64,000 nucleotides of DNA from Mycolicibacterium cosmeticum (GCA_016197365.1 JACPVS010000021.1:1-64000), one strand, 5' to 3'. Shown: positions 26,790 to 35,214, counted from the stretch's first letter. Translations and numbers: made by a program. Notes: generated by a model from the letters alone, not told the origin.

Positions 26790-27626
26790 CTAGGCGAGTT
26801 GCACTCGGCCGGTGAGGATCTCCATCAGCGGTTTGCCCGGGGCGTAGGCACCCGTCAGGGATGACATGGAATGCCCGCTGTCCACCGTCAGGGTGATTCC
26901 GCTGATACCGCTCGCGGCCGCACTGTTGAGGAAGATCATCGCATTACCCATCTGCTCGGGCTGGTGCACCGCCACTCCGGTGGCGTCGCGATAATCCTGT
27001 CCGAAGCTGAGCCACAGGTCCGCATTGGCTCGGGCGAGTGGCGTGTCGGTGGGGCCCGGGCAGATGGCGTTGATCCGAATCCCCTTCTTCAGCAGGGGAT
27101 ATGCCTGCAATGCGACATAGCCGTTGATGGCCTGCTTGCTGAAGCCGTAGTGCATCGAGCCCTCGGGTTGTAGCTCCACCCACGCCACGGCCGCGGCGTA
27201 ATCCGGTGTGGCGAGGAAGTCCTGCACGGTCGCGAGGTTGTTCTCCCAGCCCATGCCTGCGACCGATGAGATGAAGCAGACGGCCGACCCGGCCGCCAAT
27301 TGGTCTCGGGCGACGAGCCGTTCGACGAGATGGCGATGTCCGATGAAGTTGGCGCGCAGCAGGTCTGGTCCGTCGGCGATACCGGCGGCCGCGAAGACCG
27401 CGTCCACCGGACCGTCGACGCTGTCCACCGCGGTGTCGATCGATGCCGGGTCGCGCAGGTCCATCGCGATGACGCGGTTCACCCGATGGTCGACGGGTGC
27501 GCAGTCCATGACGGTGACGTGTGCGCCGAGGGCCGCGGCGGTCTGCGCAGCGGCGGCTCCCATCCCGGTGGCACCCCCGACGACCAGCACCTTCTTGCCG
27601 TCATAGCGGAACTGCTCGATTCCCAT
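26790..27626 (-). CDS. SDR-family oxidoreductase
   Basis: 278 residues with VVGGATGMGAAAAQ as the nucleotide motif, AAAGIADG in place of NNAG, SSVAGMG and a YGFSKQA active site. The C-terminal ITLTVDSGHSMSS is typical of mycobacterial SDRs of this size. It is convergent with the DapB-like gene, with 10 bases between the stops. The ATG at 27626 follows AGGAG by five bases and is preferred over a GTG six bases upstream. The regulon operator lies at 27658-27671. Confidence 0.88.
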   Translation of the reverse strand: MGIEQFRYDGKKVLVVGGATGMGAAAAQTAAALGAHVTVMDCAPVDHRVNRVIAMDLRDPASIDTAVDSVDGPVDAVFAAAGIADGPDLLRANFIGHRHLVERLVARDQLAAGSAVCFISSVAGMGWENNLATVQDFLATPDYAAAVAWVELQPEGSMHYGFSKQAINGYVALQAYPLLKKGIRINAICPGPTDTPLARANADLWLSFGQDYRDATGVAVHQPEQMGNAMIFLNSAAASGISGITLTVDSGHSMSSLTGAYAPGKPLMEILTGRVQLA

Positions 27627-27657
27627 GTCCACTCCTCTGTGTCGATCGAAGTCTCAT

Positions 27658-27671
27658 ACCTAATTATTGTT
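27658..27671 (-). promoter_or_regulatory. Regulon operator upstream of the SDR gene
   Basis: ACCTAATTATTGTT, 32 bases before the ATG at 27626. On the reverse strand a possible promoter TTGCTC-18-TAATTA has its -10 inside this site. Confidence 0.55.
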
Positions 27672-27791
27672 CTACGTTAGCCGAGAGCAACGGATCGGGT
27701 CAATGTCCGTCAGAAGACTTTCATTGCAGTTCAGACGCGAAAACTAGGTCGGCGTCAACCCGCGCGAACGAGATCATAGGAGTCGCAGCGA

Positions 27792-27820
27792 TTGACCAAA
27801 TATCTGTTTAGTTCTAGAGT
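27792..27820 (+). promoter_or_regulatory. Promoter with regulon operator upstream of the amidohydrolase gene
   Basis: TTGACC (27792-27797), a 17-base spacer and TAGAGT (27815-27820). The operator ACCAAATATCTGTT is at 27795-27808. The element is nearly the same as that at 12183-12211 although the genes it drives are unrelated. A leader of about 55 bases precedes the ATG at 27881. Confidence 0.7.
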
Positions 27821-27880
27821 CCGAATCAGTACAGCTTCCGCGGGCGGGATCCGTCACCGTCCACATTCAGGGGGTAGCGC

Positions 27881-29161
27881 ATGGATATGAACGAGTTCGT
27901 ACTGGTGTCGGTCGACGATCATCTCGTCGAACCACCCGACATGTTCGAGGGGCACATCCCCGACAAGTACAAGGACGACGTTCCCAAGCTGATCCAGCGC
28001 GCCGACGGCACCGATGCCTGGGTGTTCGAAGGCCAGGAGGCCACCAACGTCGGACTCAACGCCGTCGCCGGCCGCCCGCCCGACGAGTACGGGGCCGAAC
28101 CCACGAAGCTGTCCGAGATCCGCGACGGTTGCTACGATATCCACGAACGCATCCGCGACATGAACGCCAATGGTGTTGCCGCGGCACTCAACTTTCCGTC
28201 ATATCCCCAATTTTGCGGCCAGTACTTCGCCAGGGCGCAGGACAAAGACCTCGGTCTGGCGGTCTTGCGCGCCTACAACGACTGGCATATCGATGAGTGG
28301 TGCGGCACCTACCCGGGCCGGATGATCCCGCAGGCTCTCCCCCCGATCTGGGATCCGCAGGCCATGGCCGACGAGGTTCGGCGCGTGGCCAAGAAGGGCT
28401 GCCATGCCGTCACATTCTCGGAGAATCCCACCAAGCTGAACTATCCGTCGCTGCATGATCAGCACTGGGATCCGTTCTGGCAGGCCTGCAGCGACGATAA
28501 CGTGATCGTGAACCTGCACATCGGATCGTCGTCATCGGTGGTCATCACCTCGATCGACGCCCCGGTGGACACCATGATGACGCTGCAGCCGATGAGCATC
28601 GTGCAGGCAGCGGCGGACCTCATCTGGTCGCCGACCCTGCGCAGGTTCCCGGACCTGACATTCGCCCTGTCCGAAGGCGGGATCGGCTGGGTGCCCTACT
28701 TCCTGGAGCGCATCGACCGGGTGTACAAGATGCACCGGGCCTGGACGCACCAGGACTTCGGCGACAAGTTGCCCAGCGAGGTCTTCCTGGACCGAATTGC
28801 GGTGTGTTTCATCGATGATGCATTCGGTATCGAGACCAGGGACAAACTCAACCTCGACATGGTGGCGTGGGAGTGCGACTACCCGCACTCCGACTCGACG
28901 TGGCCGCTGGCTCCGGAGACCCTGGCGATCTACCTCGACGGTGTCGACGATGACGAGATCGACAAGATCACCCACCGGAACGCGTTGCGGCTCTACTCCT
29001 TCGACATGTTCTCCCACATCCCCAAGGAGCAGTTGACGGTCGGTGCGCTGCGGGCGCAGGCCAAGGATGTCGATCTAGGCTTCCGCTCCTCGGAGCGGCT
29101 CAAGAAGACGGGCACCGACACGGTCACGGTGCTCGATCTGGCGCAAAAGCTACCCGTCTGA
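27881..29161 (+). CDS. Amidohydrolase-family (ACMSD-like) protein
   Basis: 426 residues of the amidohydrolase-2 family. The N-terminus has VSVDDHLVEPPDMFEGHIP, where the usual metal-binding HxH is reduced to a DDH/VEP pattern seen in many mycobacterial members. Further segments are NLHIGSSS and, near the C-terminus, WECDYPHSDSTWP, which holds a probable metal-ligand acidic residue and histidine. The family hydrolyses C-N or decarboxylates carbon acids. Here it could act on a ring-opened or CoA-free intermediate of the pathway, but that is context inference only. Confidence 0.85.
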   Translation: MDMNEFVLVSVDDHLVEPPDMFEGHIPDKYKDDVPKLIQRADGTDAWVFEGQEATNVGLNAVAGRPPDEYGAEPTKLSEIRDGCYDIHERIRDMNANGVAAALNFPSYPQFCGQYFARAQDKDLGLAVLRAYNDWHIDEWCGTYPGRMIPQALPPIWDPQAMADEVRRVAKKGCHAVTFSENPTKLNYPSLHDQHWDPFWQACSDDNVIVNLHIGSSSSVVITSIDAPVDTMMTLQPMSIVQAAADLIWSPTLRRFPDLTFALSEGGIGWVPYFLERIDRVYKMHRAWTHQDFGDKLPSEVFLDRIAVCFIDDAFGIETRDKLNLDMVAWECDYPHSDSTWPLAPETLAIYLDGVDDDEIDKITHRNALRLYSFDMFSHIPKEQLTVGALRAQAKDVDLGFRSSERLKKTGTDTVTVLDLAQKLPV

Positions 29162-29213
29162 CGGTCAGCAGGGTCATGTCGCGCTGAGCCGCCGGCCTGT
29201 GATGGTCTGATAG

Positions 29214-29242
29214 CCTCCGAGCGAAGGGCTTTCGCTCGGAGG
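29214..29242. terminator. Hairpin between the amidohydrolase and the second tandem-TetR gene
   Basis: CCTCCGAGCGAA (29214-29225), loop GGGCT, TTCGCTCGGAGG (29231-29242): a perfect 12-bp stem 52 bases after the amidohydrolase stop. No T-run follows, as is usual in mycobacteria. It is 28 bases before the next start, so an operator role is also possible. Confidence 0.6.
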
Positions 29243-29270
29243 TAACCAGAGGCGAGTCGCGGGAGGTGTG

Positions 29271-30569
29271 ATGGCACCGGCACAGCTGTCAGACAACACC
29301 CGGCGATCCGAGATCCTCGACACCGCCGAATTGCTGATCGCCACCCGAGGCCTTCGGACCTCGCTGCAAGAGATCGCCAGTGCCGCCGGCATCCTCACCG
29401 GCAGTCTCTACCATCACTTCGTCTCCCGCGATGATCTGCTGCTGGCTTTGGTGCGCCGCTACCATTCCGACCTCGCCGACGTCAGTGCGGCCGGACTGCG
29501 GCGACTCGACACCCATGACTCGGTGACGGCCGAGGACAAGATCATCGAGCTGGGTGCCGATATCGCCCACTGCGCGGTCCGGAATCGAGCCGCGCTGCAG
29601 ATGTCCTTCTACGGGGCACCCTTCGACAACGCGGAACTGGTGGAATTGCTGCGCGCCTCGCCGGTATCGGCCGTGGACGCGATGGTCCAGACCCTGCGGG
29701 CCGGACGGTGGAGCGGTGACGTCAGACCTGAACTGGACCTGCCGGTGCTGGCGAACCGGCTGTGTCAATCGATGCTGCATGTGGGTCTCGATGTCGTCCG
29801 TGGCGACCTACCGCCGGCCGAAGTGGCCACCGCGCTGTGCCGGATCATGTTGAAAGGCCTGGTTTTCGAATCGCCCGCCGATGAGGGTCTGGATGAGTCC
29901 GCGGCGTTGCGGGCCGCCCAACAGGTGATCGACACCTGGACTGACAACCAGACGGCCGTTGCGGGTCTGAACGTCAAAGCCGCTCACATTCGCCGGACGG
30001 CACTCACCGTGTTCGGGCGCAAGGGTTTCGAGGTCACCACGATCCGCGACATCGCGGCCGCCGCGAGCCTCAATGCGGCCACCGTGTACCGGATCATCGG
30101 GTCCAAGGAGGACCTGCTGGCGTCGATCATGCGCGACTTCGGTGCGAAGACGGTGACGGCGTCGGTCGCGGCGATGGATGCGCCCGCGACCCCGGTGCAG
30201 AAACTGGACGCGCTGAGCTGGATCTTCATCAACGCGGTCGCGCAGTTCCCCGACGAGTGGAAGATCCAGCTCGCCTGGATGCGCCAGTCGCCGCCCGGCA
30301 CGCCGAATCCCGGCTACGCGTTCGGCGAACGGATGCAGCAGTTGCGCGAACTGCTGACCGCCGGCATCGACTCGGGCGAGCTTCGCGGCCACGGCATCTC
30401 GCGCGATCTGCTGACGCGGTGCGTGATGGACGTGTTGTGGGTCCCCGAGGACATCATTCGCGATACCGGCATCCGCGGTGCGCTCACGCTGGCGCGCGAA
30501 ACGGTGCTCCGCGGCGCATCGCAGCGCCGTGACCTATCCGCCGGGACCGTTGGGCCACTTCAGAAGTGA
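29271..30569 (+). CDS. Double-domain TetR-family regulator, paralogue of the 15528 gene
   Basis: 432 residues with two TetR units. The first helix-turn-helix is near residues 12-58 (LQEIASAAGILTGSLYHHF) and the second near 245-295 (TTIRDIAAAASLNAATVYRI). It resembles the 15528 protein over its full length, including LCQSMLHVGLDVVRG and QFPDEWKIQLAWMRQSPP. The ATG at 29271 follows GGGAGG by four bases; a GTG sits directly before it. The 3' end overlaps the convergent SDR pseudogene by 36 bases. The two paralogues may share or split control of the operator set. Confidence 0.88.
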   Translation: MAPAQLSDNTRRSEILDTAELLIATRGLRTSLQEIASAAGILTGSLYHHFVSRDDLLLALVRRYHSDLADVSAAGLRRLDTHDSVTAEDKIIELGADIAHCAVRNRAALQMSFYGAPFDNAELVELLRASPVSAVDAMVQTLRAGRWSGDVRPELDLPVLANRLCQSMLHVGLDVVRGDLPPAEVATALCRIMLKGLVFESPADEGLDESAALRAAQQVIDTWTDNQTAVAGLNVKAAHIRRTALTVFGRKGFEVTTIRDIAAAASLNAATVYRIIGSKEDLLASIMRDFGAKTVTASVAAMDAPATPVQKLDALSWIFINAVAQFPDEWKIQLAWMRQSPPGTPNPGYAFGERMQQLRELLTAGIDSGELRGHGISRDLLTRCVMDVLWVPEDIIRDTGIRGALTLARETVLRGASQRRDLSAGTVGPLQK

Positions 30570-30867
30570 TCCCGCGTCCACGCGAATGTGCTGCCCGGTG
30601 ATGTACCGGCTGTCGTCGGAGGCCAGGAATACCCCCAGGTTCGCAACGTCTTCCGGCTCGACGTACGGAATGGGCATGGCCTGAAAAAGGGTGAACAACG
30701 GCTCGGCGTCCGCGCGGGTGGCCTGCTGGCCGGCGTTGGTGAGGTCGGGCCGGAACATGCTGTACATACCGTCGTTCTGCACGGACCACGGCGATCGCGT
30801 GGGCTCTGCCCTGCCCGCGGACCGCCCCGGTGATGAATGCGACCTTGCCGTCGAGCTTTCCAGGCAT
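30534..30867 (-). pseudogene. Remnant of a mycofactocin-type SDR (internal deletion and frame change)
   Basis: The ATG at 30867 begins MPGKLDGKVAFITGAVRGQG, the normal N-terminus of mycofactocin-associated SDRs. After about 28 codons the frame jumps to NDGMYSMFRPDL and then PYVEPEDVANLGVFLASDD, the normal C-terminus, ending at the stop at 30534-30536. Roughly 180-190 residues between them, including the catalytic Ser-Tyr-Lys region, are missing. The regulon operator at 30950-30963 still stands upstream. Confidence 0.8.
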
Positions 30868-30949
30868 CCGACCTCCACTCTGGTTGGCGCGGCGCAGGCG
30901 GCCGCCGATCCCAACGTAAGGCAGATGTCCGTCTGGATCAACGGAATGA

Positions 30950-30963
30950 GACAAAGTTTTGGT
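30950..30963 (-). promoter_or_regulatory. Regulon operator upstream of the SDR pseudogene
   Basis: The reverse strand reads ACCAAAACTTTGTC, 83 bases before the pseudogene ATG. It matches the shared motif except for the last base. Confidence 0.45.
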
Positions 30964-31002
30964 CATACGCGAAACCAGGAAGGACGCCGCGTGACAGTCG
31001 GA

Positions 31003-31048
31003 TTGACGCGTGCTGTCACGTCGCGGTATTTTGAAACAAATGTTTGGT
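31003..31048 (+). promoter_or_regulatory. Promoter with downstream regulon operator for the third P450
   Basis: TTGACG (31003-31008), an 18-base spacer and TATTTT (31027-31032) are followed by the operator AACAAATGTTTGGT (31035-31048; reverse complement ACCAAACATTTGTT) around the expected transcription start. The P450 start is 24 bases further on. This is a typical repressor position. Confidence 0.65.
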
Positions 31049-31072
31049 GAAGCGGCTTTGGAGGACACAAGG

Positions 31073-32269
31073 GTGACGGGCAACCAGACTGTCGAGCTGT
31101 ATTACGACCCGTTCGACCACGTCATCGATGACGACCCGCACTCCGTCTGGCGGCGGATGCGCGCAGAGGCACCCCTGTACTACAACGAGAAGTACAACTT
31201 CTACGCCCTCAGCCGTTACGACGACGTGGCTCGTGCCCTGCCGGACTGGCAGACCTACCGGTCGGGACACGGCACCACGGCGGACATCCTGTTCAGCGCT
31301 ATCGAGGTACCCCCGGGCATCCTGCTCTTCGAGGATCCACCGATACATGACCTGCACCGCCGGCTGCTGTCCCGGGTGTTCACCCCCCGCCGGATGCTCG
31401 CAGTCGAGGACCTGGTGCGCGACTTGTGTTGTCGCGCACTGGATCCACTGGTCGGTGGGGAGGGATTCGATTTTGTGAAGGATCTCGGTGCGGTGATGCC
31501 GATGCGCACCATCGGCTATCTGCTGGGCATTCCCGAGGAGGGTCAGCAGGCCATCCGGGACCGCAACGACCAGAACATCACCGTCGCATCGGAACAGGGT
31601 GAGGTCAGGGCGACCATCTTCGCCGAGTCCATTGCGATGTTCGCCGAGTACATCGAGTGGCGGTCGGCCCATCCTTCCGACGACCTGATGACCGAGCTGC
31701 TCAACGCCCAGGTCGAAGAGCCGGACGGGTCGATGCGCTCGCTGGAACGTAACGAAGTACTGGCCTACACCGCGATGATCGCGGGGGCGGGTGACGAGAC
31801 CACCGCACGCCTGATCGGCTTCATGGGGCAGCTGCTCGGTGAACACCCGGACCAGCGCCGCGAATTAGTCGAGAATCCCGCGCTGATCCCCTCCGCGGTC
31901 GAGGAGACGCTGCGCTACGACCCGCCGTCGCCGGTTCAGGGCCGCTACGTCGCACAAGAGGTGGAACTCCACGGGCACACGCTGCCGGAGGGTTCATACA
32001 TGTTGTTGCTCAACGGATCGGCGAATCGCGACGAATCCCACTTTCCCGATCCGGACCGGTACGACATCCACCGCACCGGAGGTCATCTCAGCTTCGGCCA
32101 GGGACTGCATTTTTGCCTGGGCTCGGCGCTGGCCCGGTTGGAGGCGCGGGTGGCCTTCGAAGAGGTCCTCAAGCGCTGGCCCGACTGGGAGGTCGACTAC
32201 CCGAATGCCATCCGGGCCAGGACCTCCAGTGTGCGCGGCTGGGCGCAACTCCCCGTCCACGTCGGATAG
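31073..32269 (+). CDS. Cytochrome P450
   Basis: 398 residues. It has the I-helix motif AGAGDETT, ExxR (EETLR) and the heme loop FGQGLHFCLGSALARLEAR, with cysteine near residue 348. I use the GTG at 31073, preceded by GGAGG with an eight-base gap. An ATG-like start at 31010 would lie upstream of the operator and promoter and is unlikely. It stands alone between the SDR pseudogene and a LysR gene. It is the third P450 in 31 kb and the only one with its own operator. Confidence 0.93.
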   Translation: MTGNQTVELYYDPFDHVIDDDPHSVWRRMRAEAPLYYNEKYNFYALSRYDDVARALPDWQTYRSGHGTTADILFSAIEVPPGILLFEDPPIHDLHRRLLSRVFTPRRMLAVEDLVRDLCCRALDPLVGGEGFDFVKDLGAVMPMRTIGYLLGIPEEGQQAIRDRNDQNITVASEQGEVRATIFAESIAMFAEYIEWRSAHPSDDLMTELLNAQVEEPDGSMRSLERNEVLAYTAMIAGAGDETTARLIGFMGQLLGEHPDQRRELVENPALIPSAVEETLRYDPPSPVQGRYVAQEVELHGHTLPEGSYMLLLNGSANRDESHFPDPDRYDIHRTGGHLSFGQGLHFCLGSALARLEARVAFEEVLKRWPDWEVDYPNAIRARTSSVRGWAQLPVHVG

Positions 32270-32305
32270 CCGCGGGGGGCGCCTGCCACGACGCAGAATG
32301 GGTGC

Positions 32306-33256
32306 ATGGATCCCCGCCGGTTGCAGCTGCTGCTGACGTTGTCCCGGCTCGGTTCCATGCGGGCGGTGGCCGATGCTCATCACCTCACCACGTCGACGGT
32401 CTCCCAGCAGCTCGCGGCACTGGCCAAGGAGACCGGGACGACGCTCATCGAGCCGGACGGCCGCCGGGTCCGTCTGACGCCCGCCGGGCGACGTCTCGCC
32501 GACCATGCCGTCATCATCCTGGCCGCCCTCGACGCCGCGCGGCTGGATCTGGATCCGGCCGCCGACCCGGCCGGAACTCTGCGGGTGGGCGGCTTCGCGA
32601 CCGGTATCCGGGTCTCGCTGTTGCCGATCGTGCCCGACCTCACCGCACGCCACCCGGGTATCGACATCGTGGTCAGCGAGTACGAGCCTGTCGAGGCTTT
32701 CCGGTTGCTCGCCGACGATGATCTGGACCTCGCCCTGACCTACGACTACAACCTGGCACCCGCATCGCTGAGCCCCGTCCTGGAGGCGGTCCCGCTGTGG
32801 AACATCCCGTGGGGGCTCGGCGTCCCGCAGCATTCGGGATCGGGGACGGCCGCACCGACGTCCATTGCCGCGTATGCCGACCGTCCGTGGATCGTCAACT
32901 CGCGCAACACCGCCGACGAGGTGGCACTGCGGACGCTGGCGGCGCTCGCGGGTTTCACGCCGCGCATCGCGCACCAGATCGACAGTCTGGATCTGGTCGA
33001 GGATCTCATCACCGGCGGCTACGGCGTCGGCCTGCTCCCGGTCGGACGGCCGACAGCGGCCGGGGTGACGGTGATGGAGCTCGCCGACCCCAGGATCGTG
33101 CTGACCACCTACGCGGTGACGAGGCGCGGGCGCGCCGACTGGCCGCCACTGCGTGCGGTGCTGGACCGGCTCCGGCCTGCGCCTGGTCCGCTGCCGACTC
33201 CCCCGTGGCCGCGGCCGGCTCCGGAGTCGGCCGGGACGAGCGTGGTGTCGGGCTGA
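32306..33256 (+). CDS. LysR-family transcriptional regulator
   Basis: 316 residues. The N-terminal winged helix lies at residues 1-60 (LQLLLTLSRLGSMRAVADAHHLTTSTVSQQLAALAKETG), followed by a LysR substrate-binding domain (GTLRVGGFATGIRVSLLPIV and GYGVGLLPVGRP). LysR proteins bind a small co-inducer and usually act on an adjacent gene. It follows the P450 after 36 bases in the same direction, so its target is uncertain. The Pro-rich C-terminus is unlikely to be structured. Confidence 0.9.
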   Translation: MDPRRLQLLLTLSRLGSMRAVADAHHLTTSTVSQQLAALAKETGTTLIEPDGRRVRLTPAGRRLADHAVIILAALDAARLDLDPAADPAGTLRVGGFATGIRVSLLPIVPDLTARHPGIDIVVSEYEPVEAFRLLADDDLDLALTYDYNLAPASLSPVLEAVPLWNIPWGLGVPQHSGSGTAAPTSIAAYADRPWIVNSRNTADEVALRTLAALAGFTPRIAHQIDSLDLVEDLITGGYGVGLLPVGRPTAAGVTVMELADPRIVLTTYAVTRRGRADWPPLRAVLDRLRPAPGPLPTPPWPRPAPESAGTSVVSG

Positions 33257-33280
33257 GGTTTCCAGCGTATTCTCAGGTAG

Positions 33281-33607
33281 GTGCGTACCTTGTCCCGTTT
33301 GATCGCCGCGACCGCCCTCGCCGGGGCAGTGGGTGGGACGCTGTTGCTCCCCGCCGCGATGCATGAGCCGGCGGCGGCCCTAGCCACCTGTCCCAATCAG
33401 GGAATCCTCGTCGGCAAGCAGCAGGTCGGCGCGTACACCGACAACTGCGATCTCGTCGTCACCGCTCCACCGGCCATCGGCGCCGCACCCAGCGCGGGCG
33501 CGATCATCGCCTGCCGCGGCATTCAGGGCTGCCTCTCCGACTTCGTCAACAACCCCGGCTGGGTGAAGGTGCCGCGGGTCGACACCCGTCCGCGCCAGAG
33601 TCCGTAA
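33281..33607 (+). CDS. Small secreted conserved protein
   Basis: 108 residues with a signal peptide (LIAATALAGAVGGTLLLPAA), predicted cleavage around residues 30-36. The short mature part has four cysteines (ATCPNQG, DNCDLV, IACRG, GCLSDF), probably in two disulfides. Such proteins are frequent in mycobacteria and have no assigned role. The GTG start at 33281 is close behind AGGTAG, and no better start is in frame. It is convergent with the AveC-like gene, four bases apart. Confidence 0.75.
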   Translation: MRTLSRLIAATALAGAVGGTLLLPAAMHEPAAALATCPNQGILVGKQQVGAYTDNCDLVVTAPPAIGAAPSAGAIIACRGIQGCLSDFVNNPGWVKVPRVDTRPRQSP

Positions 33608-33610
33608 CCG

Positions 33611-34399
33611 TCACCTCGGCTGGTTGGGTACCCCAAGGAACAGCTGCTCGGTGGGACCGGATGTCACGTAGCCGCCGAGTTTCGTCACCAGGTGTGGCGC
33701 GAAGACGGCCCCGTAGACGGCGTGGCCGACAATGATCACGGCGACGATCGATACCAGCGTCGACTGCACACGCGTGCGGGTGATCCGGTCCGACCACGAC
33801 TCGATGACATTGCGGCCTTCGGCGTCGGTGCGGCCGAGCAGATAGGCGAAGACCATCACCTGCACGCCCATCGCGATCGCGTCATAGATGGGGTACTGGT
33901 ACTTGCTGCCTTCGAAGATGGCCAGGCCGGGAATGACGTAGCCGTAGTAGAAGATGCCCAGTCGGGGCCCGAAGAATGCGTTGAACAGCAGCGCCCAGAC
34001 AAAACCGACGGCGAGGCCGACGGACAGCAGGGCGTACGGCCTGCGCCAACCGAAGCGGGTCGCGGCCCGTCGGCCGAGCGCTGCACCGATCACGCCGGGC
34101 AGCACGAAATATGCGATATAGCCCAGCGGAACCGAGGAGGGCAGTCCGCCGCCGTAGGTCATGTTCATGGGCCACCACGAGGGCATCCGCGGAAGTGCGG
34201 GCGGGAACTGCGCGTACATCGTCCAGTCGTACGGCGCTTCGATCCAGGAGAACGAAATGGCCGAGATCGAGACCAGAAGCAGAGGGTGCAGCCGGCCGCG
34301 GCGGATGCTCAGATAGACGCCCACCGCGAGGAACACGACACCGCCCACATACGCGAAGGTGAGTCCGACGATGAGTGCCGGTGTCAGTCCGGTGTTCAC
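33611..34399 (-). CDS. AveC-like multi-pass membrane protein (short form)
   Basis: 262 residues with about seven hydrophobic segments. Loops such as WIEAPYDWTMYAQFPP and WWPMNMTYGGGLPSSVPLGY parallel those of the longer 7323-8447 protein, supporting the same AveC-like family. The reaction is unknown. The GTG start at 34399 overlaps the stop of a 31-codon membrane ORF by four bases (GTGA), so they are co-translated. The TetR palindrome at 34520-34543 lies before the pair. Confidence 0.65.
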   Translation of the reverse strand: MNTGLTPALIVGLTFAYVGGVVFLAVGVYLSIRRGRLHPLLLVSISAISFSWIEAPYDWTMYAQFPPALPRMPSWWPMNMTYGGGLPSSVPLGYIAYFVLPGVIGAALGRRAATRFGWRRPYALLSVGLAVGFVWALLFNAFFGPRLGIFYYGYVIPGLAIFEGSKYQYPIYDAIAMGVQVMVFAYLLGRTDAEGRNVIESWSDRITRTRVQSTLVSIVAVIIVGHAVYGAVFAPHLVTKLGGYVTSGPTEQLFLGVPNQPR

Positions 34400-34491
34400 T
34401 TGCCACGCGCCTCGGGATCGAAGTACGTCACCAGTCCGAAGATCAGGATGATCAGCCCGAACAGGGTTCCGAGCATGATGAGTTGGCCCAC
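34396..34491 (-). CDS. 31-residue single-span membrane protein coupled to the AveC-like gene
   Basis: A short ORF, MGQLIMLGTLFGLIILIFGL then VTYFDPEARGK, starting at a GTG (34491) with AAGGGA seven bases upstream; a GTG two codons earlier is also possible. It has one transmembrane helix (about residues 4-24) and a charged cytoplasmic tail. The GTGA overlap with the AveC-like gene argues that it is translated. It may be a small subunit or stabiliser of that membrane protein. Confidence 0.6.
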   Translation of the reverse strand: MGQLIMLGTLFGLIILIFGLVTYFDPEARGK

Positions 34492-34510
34492 GACCACGTC
34501 CCTTCCATAC

Positions 34511-34543
34511 TTGACGATCGTTTAATAGTGGACACTATTAAAC
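34511..34543. promoter_or_regulatory. Perfect TetR-type palindrome and promoter between divergent genes
   Basis: GTTTAATAGTG (34520-34530), GA, CACTATTAAAC (34533-34543). TTGACG at 34511-34516 and ACTATT at 34534-34539, 17 bases apart, could serve the TetR gene at 34579. The same palindrome lies 28 bases before the 31-codon ORF on the other strand. It is probably the operator of the adjacent TetR, controlling both directions. Confidence 0.75.
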
Positions 34544-34578
34544 CCGCTCGGGTCAAGGGCCCGCTATCGTGAATTCCT

Positions 34579-35205
34579 GTGTCCCAACGAGGTTCGTCCC
34601 GCAGGCCTCCCGGTGAGCCCCGGCGCCTGCTGCTCGACGCGGCCCGCGACCTGTTCGGACGCCGCGACTATCGCAGCACCACCACCCGGGAGATCGCCGG
34701 CGCGGCCGGCGTCAGCGAATACCTGCTGTTTCGCCATTTCGGTTCCAAGGCAGGACTTTTCCGGGAGGCGCTGGTGGTGCCCTTCCTCAGTTTTCTCGAT
34801 GAGTTCGGCACCACCTGGAAAGCCGTCGACCCCGACCGGACCGACGAGGAAGAGTTGGCGCGGCAGTTCGTCGGCCGCCTCTATGACGTCCTCGTCGACC
34901 ATCGGGGCCTGCTGCTGACCCTGGTGGCCGCCGAGGGCCTGGGCGAGGACGACATCGAGGCCGCCGGCATCGCCGACATCCGGCGAGCGCTGGCCATGCT
35001 GGGCCGGATCAGCGCGGAGGGCATGCAACTTCGCGGCCTGCAGTCCAGTCAGCCCGATCTGCCTGCCCACTCGGCGGTGGCCATGGTGGTCGGCATGGTG
35101 GCACTGCGCTCCACCTTCGCGGGCGATCGGCAACCTTCGCGGGAGGCCATCGTCGACGAACTCGTCCAGGCGACCCTGCACGGCTTCCTGCACCGCCCCG
35201 ACTGA
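34579..35205 (+). CDS. TetR-family transcriptional regulator
   Basis: 208 residues. The N-terminal HTH reads TTREIAGAAGVSEYLLFRHFGSK (residues about 35-57), followed by the all-helical ligand domain of TetR repressors. The GTG at 34579 is the only suitable start after the palindrome at 34520-34543. It is divergent from the small ORF/AveC-like pair, which is its likely target. It is of normal single-unit size, unlike the two tandem TetR proteins in this window. Confidence 0.88.
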   Translation: MSQRGSSRRPPGEPRRLLLDAARDLFGRRDYRSTTTREIAGAAGVSEYLLFRHFGSKAGLFREALVVPFLSFLDEFGTTWKAVDPDRTDEEELARQFVGRLYDVLVDHRGLLLTLVAAEGLGEDDIEAAGIADIRRALAMLGRISAEGMQLRGLQSSQPDLPAHSAVAMVVGMVALRSTFAGDRQPSREAIVDELVQATLHGFLHRPD

Positions 35206-35214
35206 CTGCCGCCG

